The position numbers and the translations under genes were made by a program. A stretch of DNA of 64,000 bases from a bacterium. Its GTDB lineage: Bacteria; Lernaellota; Lernaellaia; JACKCT01. Shown here piece by piece: positions 1-10,745 of the stretch (positions are counted from its first letter, which is position 1; every line of letters starts with the position of its first letter). The stretch is taken from NCBI GenBank assembly GCA_019912885.1, contig JAIOHV010000090.1, forward strand, positions 33,084 to 97,083. The letters run 5' to 3'. The notes under the pieces were generated by a model. That model saw only the letters and a list, made by a program, of their open reading frames with translations. It made no database searches and was not told where the DNA came from.

Positions 1-1
1 G

Positions 2-1366
2 GAGCTGATCGGGCAGCCGGTGGAGGTTCTGGTGCCTCCGCGATATCGCGCCCTGCACCCGGAACACCGCGGCCGGTATTTCTCGGACCCGCGCACCCGC
101 CCGATGGGTGCGGGGCTGGACTTGTTCGCGATACGCAAGGATGGCTCGGAATTTCCCGCGGAGATCAGTCTCGCGCCGACGCAAACGTCATCGGGAATTC
201 TGGTCATGGCGGCCATTCGCGATGTCACGCAGCGGAAACGCGCGGAAACGAAGTTCCGCGACCTTCTCGAATCCGCGCCCGACGCGATGGTGATCGTGAA
301 CAATCGCGGCGAGATCCTTCTGATCAACGCGCAGACGGAAAAACTCTTCGGGTACGAACGCGAGGATCTCATTGGCCGGCGGGTCGAAAATCTCATGCCC
401 GAACGCTTTCGGCGCTCGCACCCGGAACACCGCGCGGGATACTTCATGGAGCCGCGCGTGCGCCCGATGGGATCGGGTTTCGAGCTATTCGGCCTGCGCA
501 AGGACGGGTCGGAATTTCCGGTCGAGATCAGCCTTTCGCCGTTGCACACCGAGGAAGGCACGCTCGTTTCCGCGGCGATCCGCGACATCACCGAACGCAA
601 GCGGCTCGAGGAACGAACGCAGGAGGCGAACCGGCTCAAGGGCGAATTTCTCGCGAATATGTCACATGAGCTGCGTACGCCGCTGAACGCGATCATCGGT
701 TTCGCGCAGCTTTTGCACAAAGGCAAGGTCGGCCCGATGTCGGACACGCACAAGGAGTACGTCGGCGACATCCTGACGAGTTCAACGCACCTGCTGAATC
801 TCATCAACGACGTACTGGACCTGGCGAAGGTCGAATCCGGCAAGATGGAGTTTCAACCGGTACCTGTGAATCTGGAGCGCCTGGTCGCCGAGGTGCGCGA
901 CGTGGTGCGCGGGCTCGCCGCCGCCAAGCGGCTCAAGCTCGAGACGCAGGTCGACGTGCCAAGCGCGATCATCGATCCGGGCCGCGTCAAGCAGGTGCTC
1001 TACAACTACGTGTCGAACGCCATCAAATTCACGCCGGATAACGGACGCGTGTCGATCCGCGTCGCGGCCCAAGGGCCGGATCTGTTTCGCATCGACGTCG
1101 AAGACACCGGCATCGGCATCGCCGAAACGGATTTCCGGCGGCTGTTCGTGGCGTTTCACCAACTCGACGCCAGCTCCGGCAAGCGATATTCGGGGTCGGG
1201 ACTGGGGCTGGCGCTGACCAAGCAGATCGTCGAGGCGCACGGCGGCCGCGTGGAATTGCGAAGCAAGCTCGGCGAAGGGAGCACCTTTTCGGCCATTCTG
1301 CCCCGGGACGCGACCGGCATCGCCACCTACATCCCGCCACCGGAGGATTCGGATGATGCCCGGTGA
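2..1366 (+). CDS. PAS-PAS sensor histidine kinase (5' end outside window)
   Basis: The reading frame is open from base 2, so the N-terminus lies outside the window. The visible 454 residues hold the end of one PAS domain, a second complete PAS (about residues 85-200), a HisKA domain with the H-box [11 protein letters not shown] (His about 222) and a HATPase_c domain with an N-box near 339, DTGIGI and GSGLGLA. The two PAS ends are near copies: both contain HPEHR, a Pro-Arg-Arg-Pro-Met-Gly stretch and RKDGSEFP, so the domain was duplicated within the gene. No membrane segment or receiver is visible in the part present. The stop overlaps the following receiver gene by 14 nt, so the two are probably co-translated partners. 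The ligand sensed by the PAS domains is unknown. Confidence 0.9.
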   Translation, partial: ELIGQPVEVLVPPRYRALHPEHRGRYFSDPRTRPMGAGLDLFAIRKDGSEFPAEISLAPTQTSSGILVMAAIRDVTQRKRAETKFRDLLESAPDAMVIVNNRGEILLINAQTEKLFGYEREDLIGRRVENLMPERFRRSHPEHRAGYFMEPRVRPMGSGFELFGLRKDGSEFPVEISLSPLHTEEGTLVSAAIRDITERKRLEERTQEANRLKGEFLANMSHELRTPLNAIIGFAQLLHKGKVGPMSDTHKEYVGDILTSSTHLLNLINDVLDLAKVESGKMEFQPVPVNLERLVAEVRDVVRGLAAAKRLKLETQVDVPSAIIDPGRVKQVLYNYVSNAIKFTPDNGRVSIRVAAQGPDLFRIDVEDTGIGIAETDFRRLFVAFHQLDASSGKRYSGSGLGLALTKQIVEAHGGRVELRSKLGEGSTFSAILPRDATGIATYIPPPEDSDDAR

Positions 1367-1751
1367 AGCGATTCTCATCGTCGAAGACAATCCGCAGAAC
1401 CTCAAGCTGGCGAGCGTGCTGCTGAAACTCGAGGGGTACGACGTGCGGACCGCCGGCGACGCGGAGGAGGCCTTGCGCGTCCTACAGACGTTTTCCCCGC
1501 GCCTCATCCTGATGGACATCCAGCTTCCCGGCATGGACGGCCTCGCCCTGACGCGGCGGTTGAAGGCGGATCCTTCCTGGCACGATGTTGTTGTCATCGC
1601 GGTGACGGCCTACGCGATGAAAGGCGATCAACGCAAGGCGCTCGCGGCCGGGTGCGACGATTACGTGCCCAAGCCGATCGATACGGACGAGTTGCCGCGC
1701 ATGGTGGAGCGCCATCTGCGCGCTCACGGCGGCGCGGGAGCGCCCGCATGA
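1353..1751 (+). CDS. Stand-alone receiver (CheY/DivK-like) response regulator
   Basis: This 132-residue protein is a single receiver domain with no output domain. The acidic pair is E11/D12, the phospho-acceptor is D55 in [13 protein letters not shown], the switch Thr lies in VIAVTAYA, and the conserved Lys is in YVPKPID. It begins inside the end of the upstream kinase gene (14-nt overlap) and ends in an ATGA overlap with the next hybrid kinase. It is therefore likely to shuttle phosphate between the two kinases, or to act by protein contact. The start could also be the second Met codon, three bases downstream. The overall fold assignment is secure; the partner assignment is inferred from gene order. 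Confidence 0.9.
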   Translation: MMPGEAILIVEDNPQNLKLASVLLKLEGYDVRTAGDAEEALRVLQTFSPRLILMDIQLPGMDGLALTRRLKADPSWHDVVVIAVTAYAMKGDQRKALAAGCDDYVPKPIDTDELPRMVERHLRAHGGAGAPA

Positions 1752-4630
1752 AAAAGCCGGTCATCGTCGTCGTCGAGGACAATCCGCAAACGCGCAAGAT
1801 GCTCCGCGTCACGCTCGAGTCCGGCGGGTATTCCGTTTTCGAAACGGCTACGGCCAAGGCGGCGCTCGACGCGATCGGCCATTCGCGGCCGGACGCCGTG
1901 CTGCAGGACCTGATCTTGCCGGACATGGACGGCTTTGAACTGGCGCAGCGGATTCGGGCCTTGCCCTGGGGTCCGGATCTTCCGATTTTTGCGTTGTCCG
2001 GTTTCGTCGGCCGCATGGGGGAAACGCGGGCCAACGCGTTCGGATTCGCGGCGCTGCTGCTGAAACCGATCGAACCCGACCGCCTGCTTGCGGTCTTGCA
2101 GGAGCGGGTGCCGACGCGCGAACGAACGGCGCCGGCCTTCGGAAAAAATCGCCGGATGCTCCTTGTCGACGACGACCCGATTCAGCTCAAGGTGACGCGC
2201 CTTCAGTTCGCGGACCTGGGATTCGAGGTGGTTGTCGCCAACAGCGCGGCCACCGCCTTGCGCGCCGCGCGCGAGAAGCCGCCGGACATCATCGTGAGCG
2301 ACGTGTTCATGCCGAACATGGACGGATTCCAGTTTTGCCTGGCGATCCGGCGCGACGAGGTTCTCAAGGGCATTCCCGTCGTGCTGTTGTCGGCGTGGTA
2401 CGAGTCGGAGTCCGACCGCGAGCTGGCGCGCCGCGTCGGCGCGACGATGCTGGCGGCGCGGACGCCGGATCTCGACATCGCCACCCGCGCGATCCGCGAG
2501 GCGCTCGCGGCGGGCGCAAGCGCGGCCGTCCCCGCGGACGAGGGCGACGACAGGCTTAAGCTCGATCACGCCCAGACGGTGATCGCCCATCTCGAGCGCC
2601 GCCTGGAAACCCTGTCGGGACTGGCGCGCCGCTGCACGTTGCAGGCGGCACAGATCGCGCTTCTTTCCGGCATCACGGACGCGCTGACGAGCAACCTCAA
2701 CACGGACCTCGCGTTGCGGGATGTGCTCGCGGCCACGCTCGACGCCGCGGGGATCTCCAAGGGGGCGCTGTTTTTTCGTGAGGACGACGGCCCTGTGAAG
2801 CTTCGCCTGGGAATAGGATTTTCGGAAAGGGAACTCGACGGGCTCGATCGTATCGTCGCGCGGCCGGATCTCCTGGCCGTCGTTTTCGACCGGCGTGCGA
2901 CGTTGTCCCTGTCGCTCAAGGACGAGGACGAGCGGAACGCCGCGATTCTGAAGGCGGCGGGGGTCGATTCAATCCAACTCGTGCCACTGGTTTCCGAGAG
3001 CCGTTGCGTCGGCATCATCCTTCTCGGCGCGATCACGACCGACGTCTCCAATGAAGATACCGTCGCATTCGCGCGCGCGATGGGAAACCAGCTCGCGCTT
3101 TCACTGGAGCTGGCCCATTCGTTTCAGCGGCTGGCCGAATCGGAGCGGAAATACCGCACCGTCATGACGAACGCGCACGATTTCGTGGCGATCCTCTCGC
3201 CCGACGGAACGATTCGCGAGGCGAACCGGCGAGCGGCCGAGCTGTTGGGTTGCGAGCCGGACGACCTTGTCGGGCGTCCCCTTGCCAAGTTCATCGACCC
3301 GAACGCGGGGGATCCGGCGACGATCGCGGAAAGCATCCTGCGCGGGCCGGCACCGTCGATCCCGATTCCCATTCGCCGCCACGACGGTTCGGTCGTGCTC
3401 AAGGAATTTTCGCGGTCCGAGCTCGAGTTCGAAGGCGCGCCGATGATGCTCGTCGTCGGCCGCGACGTGACCGAACGCGTGCACGCACAGGCCCAGCTCA
3501 TGGTGGCCGATCGCATGGCGTCGCTCGGCACGCTGGCCGCGGGCGTCGCGCACGAGATCAACAATCCCCTGTCCGCGGTGACGGGAAACCTGGATCTGGC
3601 GGCAAGCCGGCTTGCGCGCGTGAGCGCGCTTGTTCCGAACAATGCGGATCTGACGGAGATCGCGTCCGAAATTCGGGACGCGCTCGGCGCCTCGGAACGC
3701 GTCGCGCGTATCGTTGACGACATCCGGATGTTCTCGCGCGTGCAGGACGTCACGCGCGACATCTTCGACATCCATCGCGTCGTCGATTCCTCGCTCAGGA
3801 TCGCGCAAAACGAAATCCGTCACCGGGCGCGTGTCGTGACGGAATATGGCGACGTGCCGCGCGTGCAGGCGAACGAATCGCAGGTCGGGCAGGTGATTTT
3901 GAATCTCATCCTCAACGCGGCGCAGGCCATCCCGGAGGGCGCCGCCGCGGAAAATGAAATCCGCGTTCGAACCCGGGCAAGCGACGGCCGGAAACGCATC
4001 GTGCTTGAGGTTTCCGACACGGGCGCCGGCATCGCGCCACATCACGCGGCGCAATTGTTCACGCCGTTCTTCACAACAAAGCCGGCGGGCGTGGGCACGG
4101 GATTGGGCCTGGCGATTTGCCATCGCATCGTGACCGCGCTTGGCGGCGAGATCACGTTCGAGTCCGCGCCGGGACGCGGAACGACCTTTCGCGTCACGCT
4201 GCCCGCGGCCGACGAAACCGCCGCCCGGGACGCGCCCGCATCGCCCGCGCCGAACGGGCCGCCGCGCCGGGGGCGGATTCTGGTGGTCGACGACGACCCG
4301 ATGGTGACGACGATCATGGCTCGCGTGTTGACGGCGGAGCACGAGGTTGTTTCGCTGACGGACGCCGCTGAAGCCATGAAACGAATCGCCGCGGGCGAGC
4401 GATTCGATGTCATCGTTTGCGACATGATGATGCCGCGAATGAGCGGCATGGATTTTCACGCCGAGTTGCGCCGGCAGGCGCCCGAGCAGGCCGACCGCAT
4501 GGTTTTCATCACCGGCGGCGCCTACACGGCAAAGGCGCGAAAGTTTCTCGAAACCGTGCCGAACGCGCGCCTCGACAAGCCTTTCCGCCCGCAGGTGCTT
4601 CGCGAAATCGTCAACGAACGCCTGCGCTGA
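1748..4630 (+). CDS. Hybrid histidine kinase REC-REC-GAF-PAS-HisKA-HATPase-REC
   Basis: Start chosen at the ATG that overlaps the previous stop (ATGA), giving 960 residues. Domains in order: receiver 1 (D54 in LQDLILPDMDG), receiver 2 (IIVSDVFMPNMDG, about 140-250), a GAF-like region (about 310-450), PAS (about 470-590), HisKA with H-box GVAHEINNPLSAV (about 610), HATPase with DTGAGI and GTGLGLAI, and a C-terminal receiver (VIVCDMMMPRMSG). No membrane segments, so it is a soluble integrator. Two N-terminal receivers plus one C-terminal receiver mean it can take phosphate from other kinases as well as relay its own, consistent with the preceding receiver gene. The kinase core and last receiver closely resemble the hybrid kinase at 19550-21457, so the two are paralogues. 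Confidence 0.9.
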   Translation: MKKPVIVVVEDNPQTRKMLRVTLESGGYSVFETATAKAALDAIGHSRPDAVLQDLILPDMDGFELAQRIRALPWGPDLPIFALSGFVGRMGETRANAFGFAALLLKPIEPDRLLAVLQERVPTRERTAPAFGKNRRMLLVDDDPIQLKVTRLQFADLGFEVVVANSAATALRAAREKPPDIIVSDVFMPNMDGFQFCLAIRRDEVLKGIPVVLLSAWYESESDRELARRVGATMLAARTPDLDIATRAIREALAAGASAAVPADEGDDRLKLDHAQTVIAHLERRLETLSGLARRCTLQAAQIALLSGITDALTSNLNTDLALRDVLAATLDAAGISKGALFFREDDGPVKLRLGIGFSERELDGLDRIVARPDLLAVVFDRRATLSLSLKDEDERNAAILKAAGVDSIQLVPLVSESRCVGIILLGAITTDVSNEDTVAFARAMGNQLALSLELAHSFQRLAESERKYRTVMTNAHDFVAILSPDGTIREANRRAAELLGCEPDDLVGRPLAKFIDPNAGDPATIAESILRGPAPSIPIPIRRHDGSVVLKEFSRSELEFEGAPMMLVVGRDVTERVHAQAQLMVADRMASLGTLAAGVAHEINNPLSAVTGNLDLAASRLARVSALVPNNADLTEIASEIRDALGASERVARIVDDIRMFSRVQDVTRDIFDIHRVVDSSLRIAQNEIRHRARVVTEYGDVPRVQANESQVGQVILNLILNAAQAIPEGAAAENEIRVRTRASDGRKRIVLEVSDTGAGIAPHHAAQLFTPFFTTKPAGVGTGLGLAICHRIVTALGGEITFESAPGRGTTFRVTLPAADETAARDAPASPAPNGPPRRGRILVVDDDPMVTTIMARVLTAEHEVVSLTDAAEAMKRIAAGERFDVIVCDMMMPRMSGMDFHAELRRQAPEQADRMVFITGGAYTAKARKFLETVPNARLDKPFRPQVLREIVNERLR

Positions 4631-4827
4631 CCCGCGGCGGCGTTTGAAGATCATTCGTGCGGAAAACGACGGTTTGCGGACTTTCGGGTTGTGCGGGCGT
4701 TCGGGCGGGCCGGATGATATCGCCGTCATTCCGATGCGCCGTCGCCGGTGACGAAAAAATCCACGGTCTCGCGCGATTTGGCTCCGGGTGCGGGGCAATC
4801 GGCGTTTTCATTTCACGGAGGTGTTCG

Positions 4828-5805
4828 ATGACCAAACGTTGGATCGGAATTCTTATCGGGATTTTGCTGGCGATTTCTTTCGCCGCCGGTTGTTCGTGCG
4901 GCGACGACGACGACGACGATGACGATGTCGGCGACGACGACGACGATGTCAGCGATGACGATGACGACGATGATGCGGACGATGATGCGGACGATGACGA
5001 TGTCGATGACGACACGGATGACGACGATACGGGGGACGATGACGACGAGCCGATGTGCATGATTTCCGAGATCATGTACGACGAGGGTTGCGACGAAACC
5101 GACACGCAGTGCTACATCGTGACGTACAATGAGAACGGCGACATGGCGATGGAGCATTTCGACGCGGGGTGCGACGGCGTGACGCCGAACGACAGCTGCC
5201 GCACCTACCTGTACAACGAGGCGGGGTGGCTCCTCGGATTCGAGGATAGCGACGGCTGCGACGAAAGCGTGGACGGCTGCGGGGAGTACACCTTTGACGG
5301 ATATGGCAACCCCGTGTCCTACACCTACGACTCCGATTGCGACGGGACGCCCAGCTACTGCTCGACGAGCGAATACAACGAAGACAATCAGCGCATTTCC
5401 GGCGAAACCGACTACGGATGCGACAGCGTCATCGACGAATGCACGACGTACACGTATACGGAGGACGGCAAGGAGTCGGCGGTGAACATCGATGAGGATT
5501 GCGACGATACCGACGACCGCTGCGGTACGTACACCTACGACGAGGATGGCAACCTCATCCACTGGGAATACGATGTCGGGTGCGACCAGACAGCGAACGC
5601 CGGCGACTATTGCTTCGACTACGATTCCGACCCGTCCGGCAACCTTTACGTCTCATTCTACGACGTGCTTTGCGACGGCGAGGGCGCGGGTGATGTCTGC
5701 TACGATTTTACCTTTGACGACGAGGGGTACCCCGTGACCATGGAAGCCGACACGGATTGCGACGGGAGCGTCGACGAGTGCGTCGAATACGAATTCGTTT
5801 GCTGA
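4828..5805 (+). CDS. Poly-Asp lipoprotein with Cys-containing YD-like repeats
   Basis: The start is set by a strong ribosome site (CACGGAGG) seven bases before the ATG. The 325-residue protein has a lipoprotein signal peptide with lipobox AAGC, then a linker of about 50 residues made almost only of Asp with a few Ala, Val, Thr and Gly. The rest is about eight imperfect units of 30-35 residues. Each carries a GCD or DCD motif, a second Cys about 6-9 residues later, then a Y-x-Y/F strand followed by a Gly turn, as in TYTYDEDGN. This looks like the YD/Rhs-type beta repeat but with a pair of Cys per unit, probably disulfide-bonded outside the cell. No enzymatic motif was seen. A hairpin terminator follows directly. 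Confidence 0.8.
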   Translation: MTKRWIGILIGILLAISFAAGCSCGDDDDDDDDVGDDDDDVSDDDDDDDADDDADDDDVDDDTDDDDTGDDDDEPMCMISEIMYDEGCDETDTQCYIVTYNENGDMAMEHFDAGCDGVTPNDSCRTYLYNEAGWLLGFEDSDGCDESVDGCGEYTFDGYGNPVSYTYDSDCDGTPSYCSTSEYNEDNQRISGETDYGCDSVIDECTTYTYTEDGKESAVNIDEDCDDTDDRCGTYTYDEDGNLIHWEYDVGCDQTANAGDYCFDYDSDPSGNLYVSFYDVLCDGEGAGDVCYDFTFDDEGYPVTMEADTDCDGSVDECVEYEFVC

Positions 5806-5814
5806 ACAAAGCAT

Positions 5815-5847
5815 GGGGGGTGGCGCGCGCGCCATCCCCCCTTTCTT
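5815..5847 (+). terminator. Rho-independent terminator after the YD-like lipoprotein gene
   Basis: A G-rich arm (GGGGGGTGGCGC) pairs with a C-rich arm ending in CCATCCCCCC, with one bulged base, followed by CTTTCTT. It lies 9 nt after the stop codon. Confidence 0.7.
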
Positions 5848-5868
5848 CGGCTCCCGCGCGCGGGTAGC

Positions 5869-7299
<1,431 letters not shown>

Positions 7300-7367
7300 T
7301 CGCGGCGCTTCGAACCTGTTACTTCTGCGGCGAAACGCCGCCAACGACTGCCGCAAGGGGGAACACG

Positions 7368-7778
7368 ATGAAATCGATCATGGTGCTTGGCGTGGTGTTG
7401 TGCGTCTTTGCGAACGTGGCCGTCGCCGGCGACGATTTCGTTGCGGAGATCAAGGCGAAGGCGGAGCCTGTGGTGAAGCATTTCTTCGAGTCGTACGAGG
7501 CGAAGAACTACGAGGCGGCGCGCCGCGACTTTGACGACAAAATGCGCGCCGGTCTTCCGGCAAGTCAAATGCAGGCGCTGGAAGAACAGGACCTTGCCAA
7601 GTACGGCAAAATCGATTCTTGGAAATTTTCGGGATGGCTGCGCGAGGGTTCGCACGACACGGCGTTCGTGGACCTGAAGCGCGAAAAGGGTCCGGCGCTT
7701 CAATATCGTTTCGTTTTCAAGACGGGTCCGGGCGAGAAGAGGCTCGGCGGTCTCTGGTACAAACCGATCGAGGACTGA
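7368..7778 (+). CDS. Small secreted DUF3887-like protein
   Basis: A 136-residue protein with a clear Sec signal peptide ending VAVAGDD and a ribosome site (AAGGGGG) before its ATG. The mature part starts with a charged helix, followed by SYEAKNYEAARRDFDDKM and LPASQMQALEEQ. It ends in beta strands with aromatic residues (WKFSGW, LQYRFVFKTG, GGLWYKPIED). This pattern resembles DUF3887 or NTF2-like periplasmic proteins. No catalytic residues are evident. It lies 68 nt after chrA but has its own ribosome site, so linkage to chromate transport is not established. It converges on tesB, 10 nt away. Confidence 0.7.
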   Translation: MKSIMVLGVVLCVFANVAVAGDDFVAEIKAKAEPVVKHFFESYEAKNYEAARRDFDDKMRAGLPASQMQALEEQDLAKYGKIDSWKFSGWLREGSHDTAFVDLKREKGPALQYRFVFKTGPGEKRLGGLWYKPIED

Positions 7779-7788
7779 TCGCGCGCCG

Positions 7789-8670
7789 CTATTTCAATCC
7801 CCGGTGGCGGATGAGCCCCTCCTGCGCGACGGAGGCGACAAGCCGCCCCTTCGTGTCGTAGAAGCTGCCGAAATTCAGGCCGCGCGCGCCGGCGGCGCTG
7901 GGGCTGCGCATCACATGGAGCAACCATTCGTCGATGCGGAAATCGCGGTGAAACCAGATCGAGTGATCCAGGCTCGCCACCTGCATCTGCGGCTCGAAGA
8001 AGCTGTGTCCGTGGGGATTCAGCGAAGCCTGCAAGAGGCCGAAGTCCGACGCGTAGGCGAGCATGTAGCGATGCACGATGGGATCGTCGGGCAGGCGGTC
8101 CGCCGTGCGCAGCCACGCGTAACGCACGGGCTCGCGCTTTTCCGGCGCGAAAGGGTTCATCGGATTGATGGGGCGAATCTCGACCGGGCGCTCCGCCGTC
8201 AGTTTCGTTCGCACGCCCTCCGGAATCTTGTGCGCGATCGTCTGCACGAGGTCGTGTTCGTTCGGGATGCCCTCGGGGCCGGGCACCTCGGGCGCCTCGT
8301 CCTGATGCTCAAAACCCGGCTCGTCGACCTGGAACGACGCGGACATCGAGAAGATCGCCTGGCCTTTCTGGATCGCGACGACGCGGCGCGTGGTGAAGCT
8401 TTTGCCGTTCCGGATGCAATCGACCTGATAGACGATGGGGCGCGACGGATCGCCGGGGCGCAGGAAATATCCGTGCAGGCTGTGGACGTGGCGATCGGCC
8501 GGTACGGTGCGTATCGCGGCCGAAAGCGACTGCCCCAGCACATGCCCGCCGAACAGGTTGCCGAAACCCAGGTCGATGCTCTCCCCCCGGAAGATGGTCT
8601 CCTCGATCGGTTCGAGCGTCAGCGTGCGCAGGAGTTCGGCGAGGGCTTCCTTGCCGGTTGGTGCCGTCAT
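7789..8670 (-). CDS. tesB: Acyl-CoA thioesterase II (TesB family)
   Basis: The 293-residue double-hotdog protein matches TesB along its whole length: GNLFGGHVLGQSLSAA and SLHGYFLRPGD in the first hotdog, ASDFGLL and the DHSIWFH block in the second. The catalytic set of E. coli TesB (Asp204, Thr228, Gln278) corresponds to D209, S233 and Q283, so the Thr is conservatively replaced by Ser. It hydrolyses medium and long acyl-CoA to free acid and CoA in the cytoplasm. It is a monocistronic minus-strand gene with a weak ribosome site. The start is the first in-frame ATG with the family N-terminus. Confidence 0.93.
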   Translation of the reverse strand: MTAPTGKEALAELLRTLTLEPIEETIFRGESIDLGFGNLFGGHVLGQSLSAAIRTVPADRHVHSLHGYFLRPGDPSRPIVYQVDCIRNGKSFTTRRVVAIQKGQAIFSMSASFQVDEPGFEHQDEAPEVPGPEGIPNEHDLVQTIAHKIPEGVRTKLTAERPVEIRPINPMNPFAPEKREPVRYAWLRTADRLPDDPIVHRYMLAYASDFGLLQASLNPHGHSFFEPQMQVASLDHSIWFHRDFRIDEWLLHVMRSPSAAGARGLNFGSFYDTKGRLVASVAQEGLIRHRGLK

Positions 8671-8767
8671 CGGGTATCCGCGGTTGGCGACCGCGCGAAA
8701 ATGTCGCGGCGCGGGGTCTGGTTAGCACAAATCGCGGCGCCGCGAAAAGGCCGTGCCGCCAAACGCG

Positions 8768-8797
8768 AAAAAGGCCGGCGCGGGCCGGCCTTTTCTT
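8768..8797 (-). terminator. Terminator after lipoprotein gene 8817-9638
   Basis: An AAGGCCGGC / GCCGGCCTT hairpin flanked by A and T runs, so it could work on both strands. A nearly identical hairpin follows the paralogous gene (9741-9773). Confidence 0.75.
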
Positions 8798-8816
8798 TGC
8801 GATCAGCCCGATTACG

Positions 8817-9638
8817 TCAAGGAACGGTATATTCGACGAGATACACCTCTTCGTCCGAGATCAACCCGATGCCGCGGGCGTAGATCTTGATCTCGCCGAG
8901 GCAATCGGCGCCACCAAATTCAAAATCCGCGGCGTTGAGGGTGTCTTCAAATTCACCCGCCGGCAGACCCCACCAGCCGCCGAAGCTCTGGACTTCGGAC
9001 AGATCGTGGACCACGCCGGGAGCGTACACCTGATAAAACACGTCACCGACTCCGGGATTCGCCGGCATGACGATGCCCGCCTGGTATCCATTTTCACCGG
9101 CGCGCCAGACGTCTTCGTCACCCACAACGTCACCGTCTTCGTAGAATTCGACATCCTCGCCGAAGTAGCAGACCGTGCCGTCCGGCGCTTGAGCGAAGAA
9201 ATTGTACGAAATCTCGGCGAGTTCGCCGTTCTCGTACTCGGCTTCCGTAACGACGCGGGCCGTCACGCCGGAGACCTCCTCGGTCTGGTCGAGCACGTCG
9301 ATCTCGATGCGGATCTCATCGTCGCCGTCGAAGCCCTCGAGAATCAGTTGCAGGCCGACCGGAAGCGGAAAGAAATCGTGGTCGATGTCGAGCGTGAACG
9401 GACCGTTCGAGGGATCGCACACGGACAGATCGATCGTGGGGACACGGCAGTCGTCGTCATCGTCGTCATCGCCGGCGTCGTCGTCGGCGTCATCGTCGGC
9501 GTCATCGTCATCGTCGTCATCATCGTCGTCGTCAACGTCCACGTCGTCGTCGTCATCGTCTCCACAACCGCAGCCGTTAGCCGCAAACACGGCGAATACG
9601 AAAAGCAGCGCAAACAGGATCGCAATCGGCTTGTTCAT
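8817..9638 (-). CDS. Poly-Asp lipoprotein, paralogue A
   Basis: The start at 9638 is fixed by AAGGAGGAAT just upstream, giving 273 residues. The signal peptide ends in a lipobox (ANGC) and is followed by about 40 residues rich in Asp. The conserved globular part begins with a paired Cys region (CRVPTIDLSVCDP) and contains EYENGELAEISYNFFAQ, APDGTVCYFGEDVEFYEDG, WRAGENGYQAGIVMPA and a C-terminal YARGIGLI segment. It is a close homologue of the next gene (9789-10568), including gene order and terminator, so the pair arose by tandem duplication. No enzyme motif was recognised. Probably an outer-membrane-anchored protein of unknown function. Confidence 0.8.
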   Translation of the reverse strand: MNKPIAILFALLFVFAVFAANGCGCGDDDDDDVDVDDDDDDDDDDDADDDADDDAGDDDDDDDCRVPTIDLSVCDPSNGPFTLDIDHDFFPLPVGLQLILEGFDGDDEIRIEIDVLDQTEEVSGVTARVVTEAEYENGELAEISYNFFAQAPDGTVCYFGEDVEFYEDGDVVGDEDVWRAGENGYQAGIVMPANPGVGDVFYQVYAPGVVHDLSEVQSFGGWWGLPAGEFEDTLNAADFEFGGADCLGEIKIYARGIGLISDEEVYLVEYTVP

Positions 9639-9740
9639 GAACCATTCCTCCTTGGAACGAACAAAGGGTTCCTCGATTCCCTCACAGCAGCTTTTTGAGT
9701 TGTAAGACGCATTACAACAATTCCGCACCCGTGTACAGAC

Positions 9741-9773
9741 GGAAAAAGCCGGCGCGGGCCGGCCTTTTCCTTG
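9741..9773 (-). terminator. Terminator after lipoprotein gene 9789-10568
   Basis: Hairpin with arms AAAGCCGGC / GGCCGGCCTTTT and a GCG centre. It repeats, almost base for base, the hairpin at 8768-8797. Confidence 0.75.
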
Positions 9774-9788
9774 AACTCGATTGTATTA

Positions 9789-10568
9789 TTACTTGACGGT
9801 GAATTCGACCAGCACCGCCGCCTCATCGACGATATTGCCGATGCCGCGCGCGTACACCTTGCGCTCGCCTTCGCATTCGCCGTCGAGCGGGTCGTAGTCC
9901 ATCGCCGTCAGCGTATCGTCGAAATCTCCGGCGGGCGTGGAGACCGATTCGCCGAACGCGGTGATTTCGGAGCTATCCTCCGCGGTGCCGGGCGCGTATT
10001 CCTGGTAGAACGCCTGGCCGATTTCGGGCGTGCCGGGCATGAGGATGCCGGCCTCGTAATCGGCCTCGCCGGCGCGCCATGCGCCTTCGTGGCCTACGAT
10101 CTCGCCGTCCTCGTAGTCGTCCACGTCCTCGCCGAAATAGCAGACCGTGCCGTCGGGAGCCTGCGCGAAAAAGTTGAACGAGATCTCGACGAGCTCGCCG
10201 TCCTCGTATTCCGTCTCGGTCACGACGCGGGTGGTCACGCCCGCGACCTCCTCGGTTTCATCGAGAACCTCGACCTCGACGCGAATCGACTCGCCGTCGT
10301 CCTCTCCCTCAAGAACCAGCAACATGCCGACCTGGAAAGGCAGGAAGTCGTTATCGATATCGGTCGTGAACGGCCCATTTTCCGGGGCGCACACGGCCAG
10401 ATCGAGATTCGGCGTCGGGCATTCGCCGTCGTCGTCGTCGTCGTCATCGTCGTCATCGTCGCCCGCATCGTCGTCGTCATCGTCGTCGTCGCCGCATCCC
10501 AGGCCATACGCCGCCGAAACGACAAGGATCAGAAACAGAGCCATCAAAAATGGGAGCTGTCGGTTCAT
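9789..10568 (-). CDS. Poly-Asp lipoprotein, paralogue B
   Basis: The ATG at 10568 is preceded by GAGGAGGATTT; a TTG six bases upstream is in frame but badly placed. The 259-residue product has a lipobox ending GLGC, a run of 8 Asp, AG and a run of 11 Asp. Then comes a domain shared with paralogue A: two Cys near the start, EYEDGELVEISFNFFAQ, GTVCYFGEDVDDYEDG, HEGAWRAGEADYEAGILMPG, a YQEYAPG motif and a C-terminal beta-rich end. The shared motifs are mostly acidic and aromatic, as in a secreted beta-sandwich. Function unknown; similar domains occur in uncharacterised secreted proteins. Confidence 0.8.
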   Translation of the reverse strand: MNRQLPFLMALFLILVVSAAYGLGCGDDDDDDDDAGDDDDDDDDDDDGECPTPNLDLAVCAPENGPFTTDIDNDFLPFQVGMLLVLEGEDDGESIRVEVEVLDETEEVAGVTTRVVTETEYEDGELVEISFNFFAQAPDGTVCYFGEDVDDYEDGEIVGHEGAWRAGEADYEAGILMPGTPEIGQAFYQEYAPGTAEDSSEITAFGESVSTPAGDFDDTLTAMDYDPLDGECEGERKVYARGIGNIVDEAAVLVEFTVK

Positions 10569-10745
10569 GGTCAAATCCTCCTCGGGGACGTTTGTCCCGT
10601 TTCATGCCGATAACGACCGCAATCCGCGTGCCGTCATTCGGCGCGAATTTTCGACCGAAAGGGGCACCCAATGGCATGATTCGCGCGTTTTCTCGCGCGA
10701 GTTTTTCAGCACTGATGATTTTTCAGCGCACCGCGCGCGCCCGTG

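Noticed and set aside
3101..4798. 565-codon minus-strand open frame
   Set aside because: Antisense to the hybrid kinase, whose domains and coupling are clear.
8658..9698. Long plus-strand open frame with Val/Ile runs, opposite the poly-Asp lipoprotein
   Set aside because: The runs are the reverse reading of Asp codons (GAC/GAT read as GTC/ATC). The minus-strand gene has the ribosome site, signal peptide and conserved domain.
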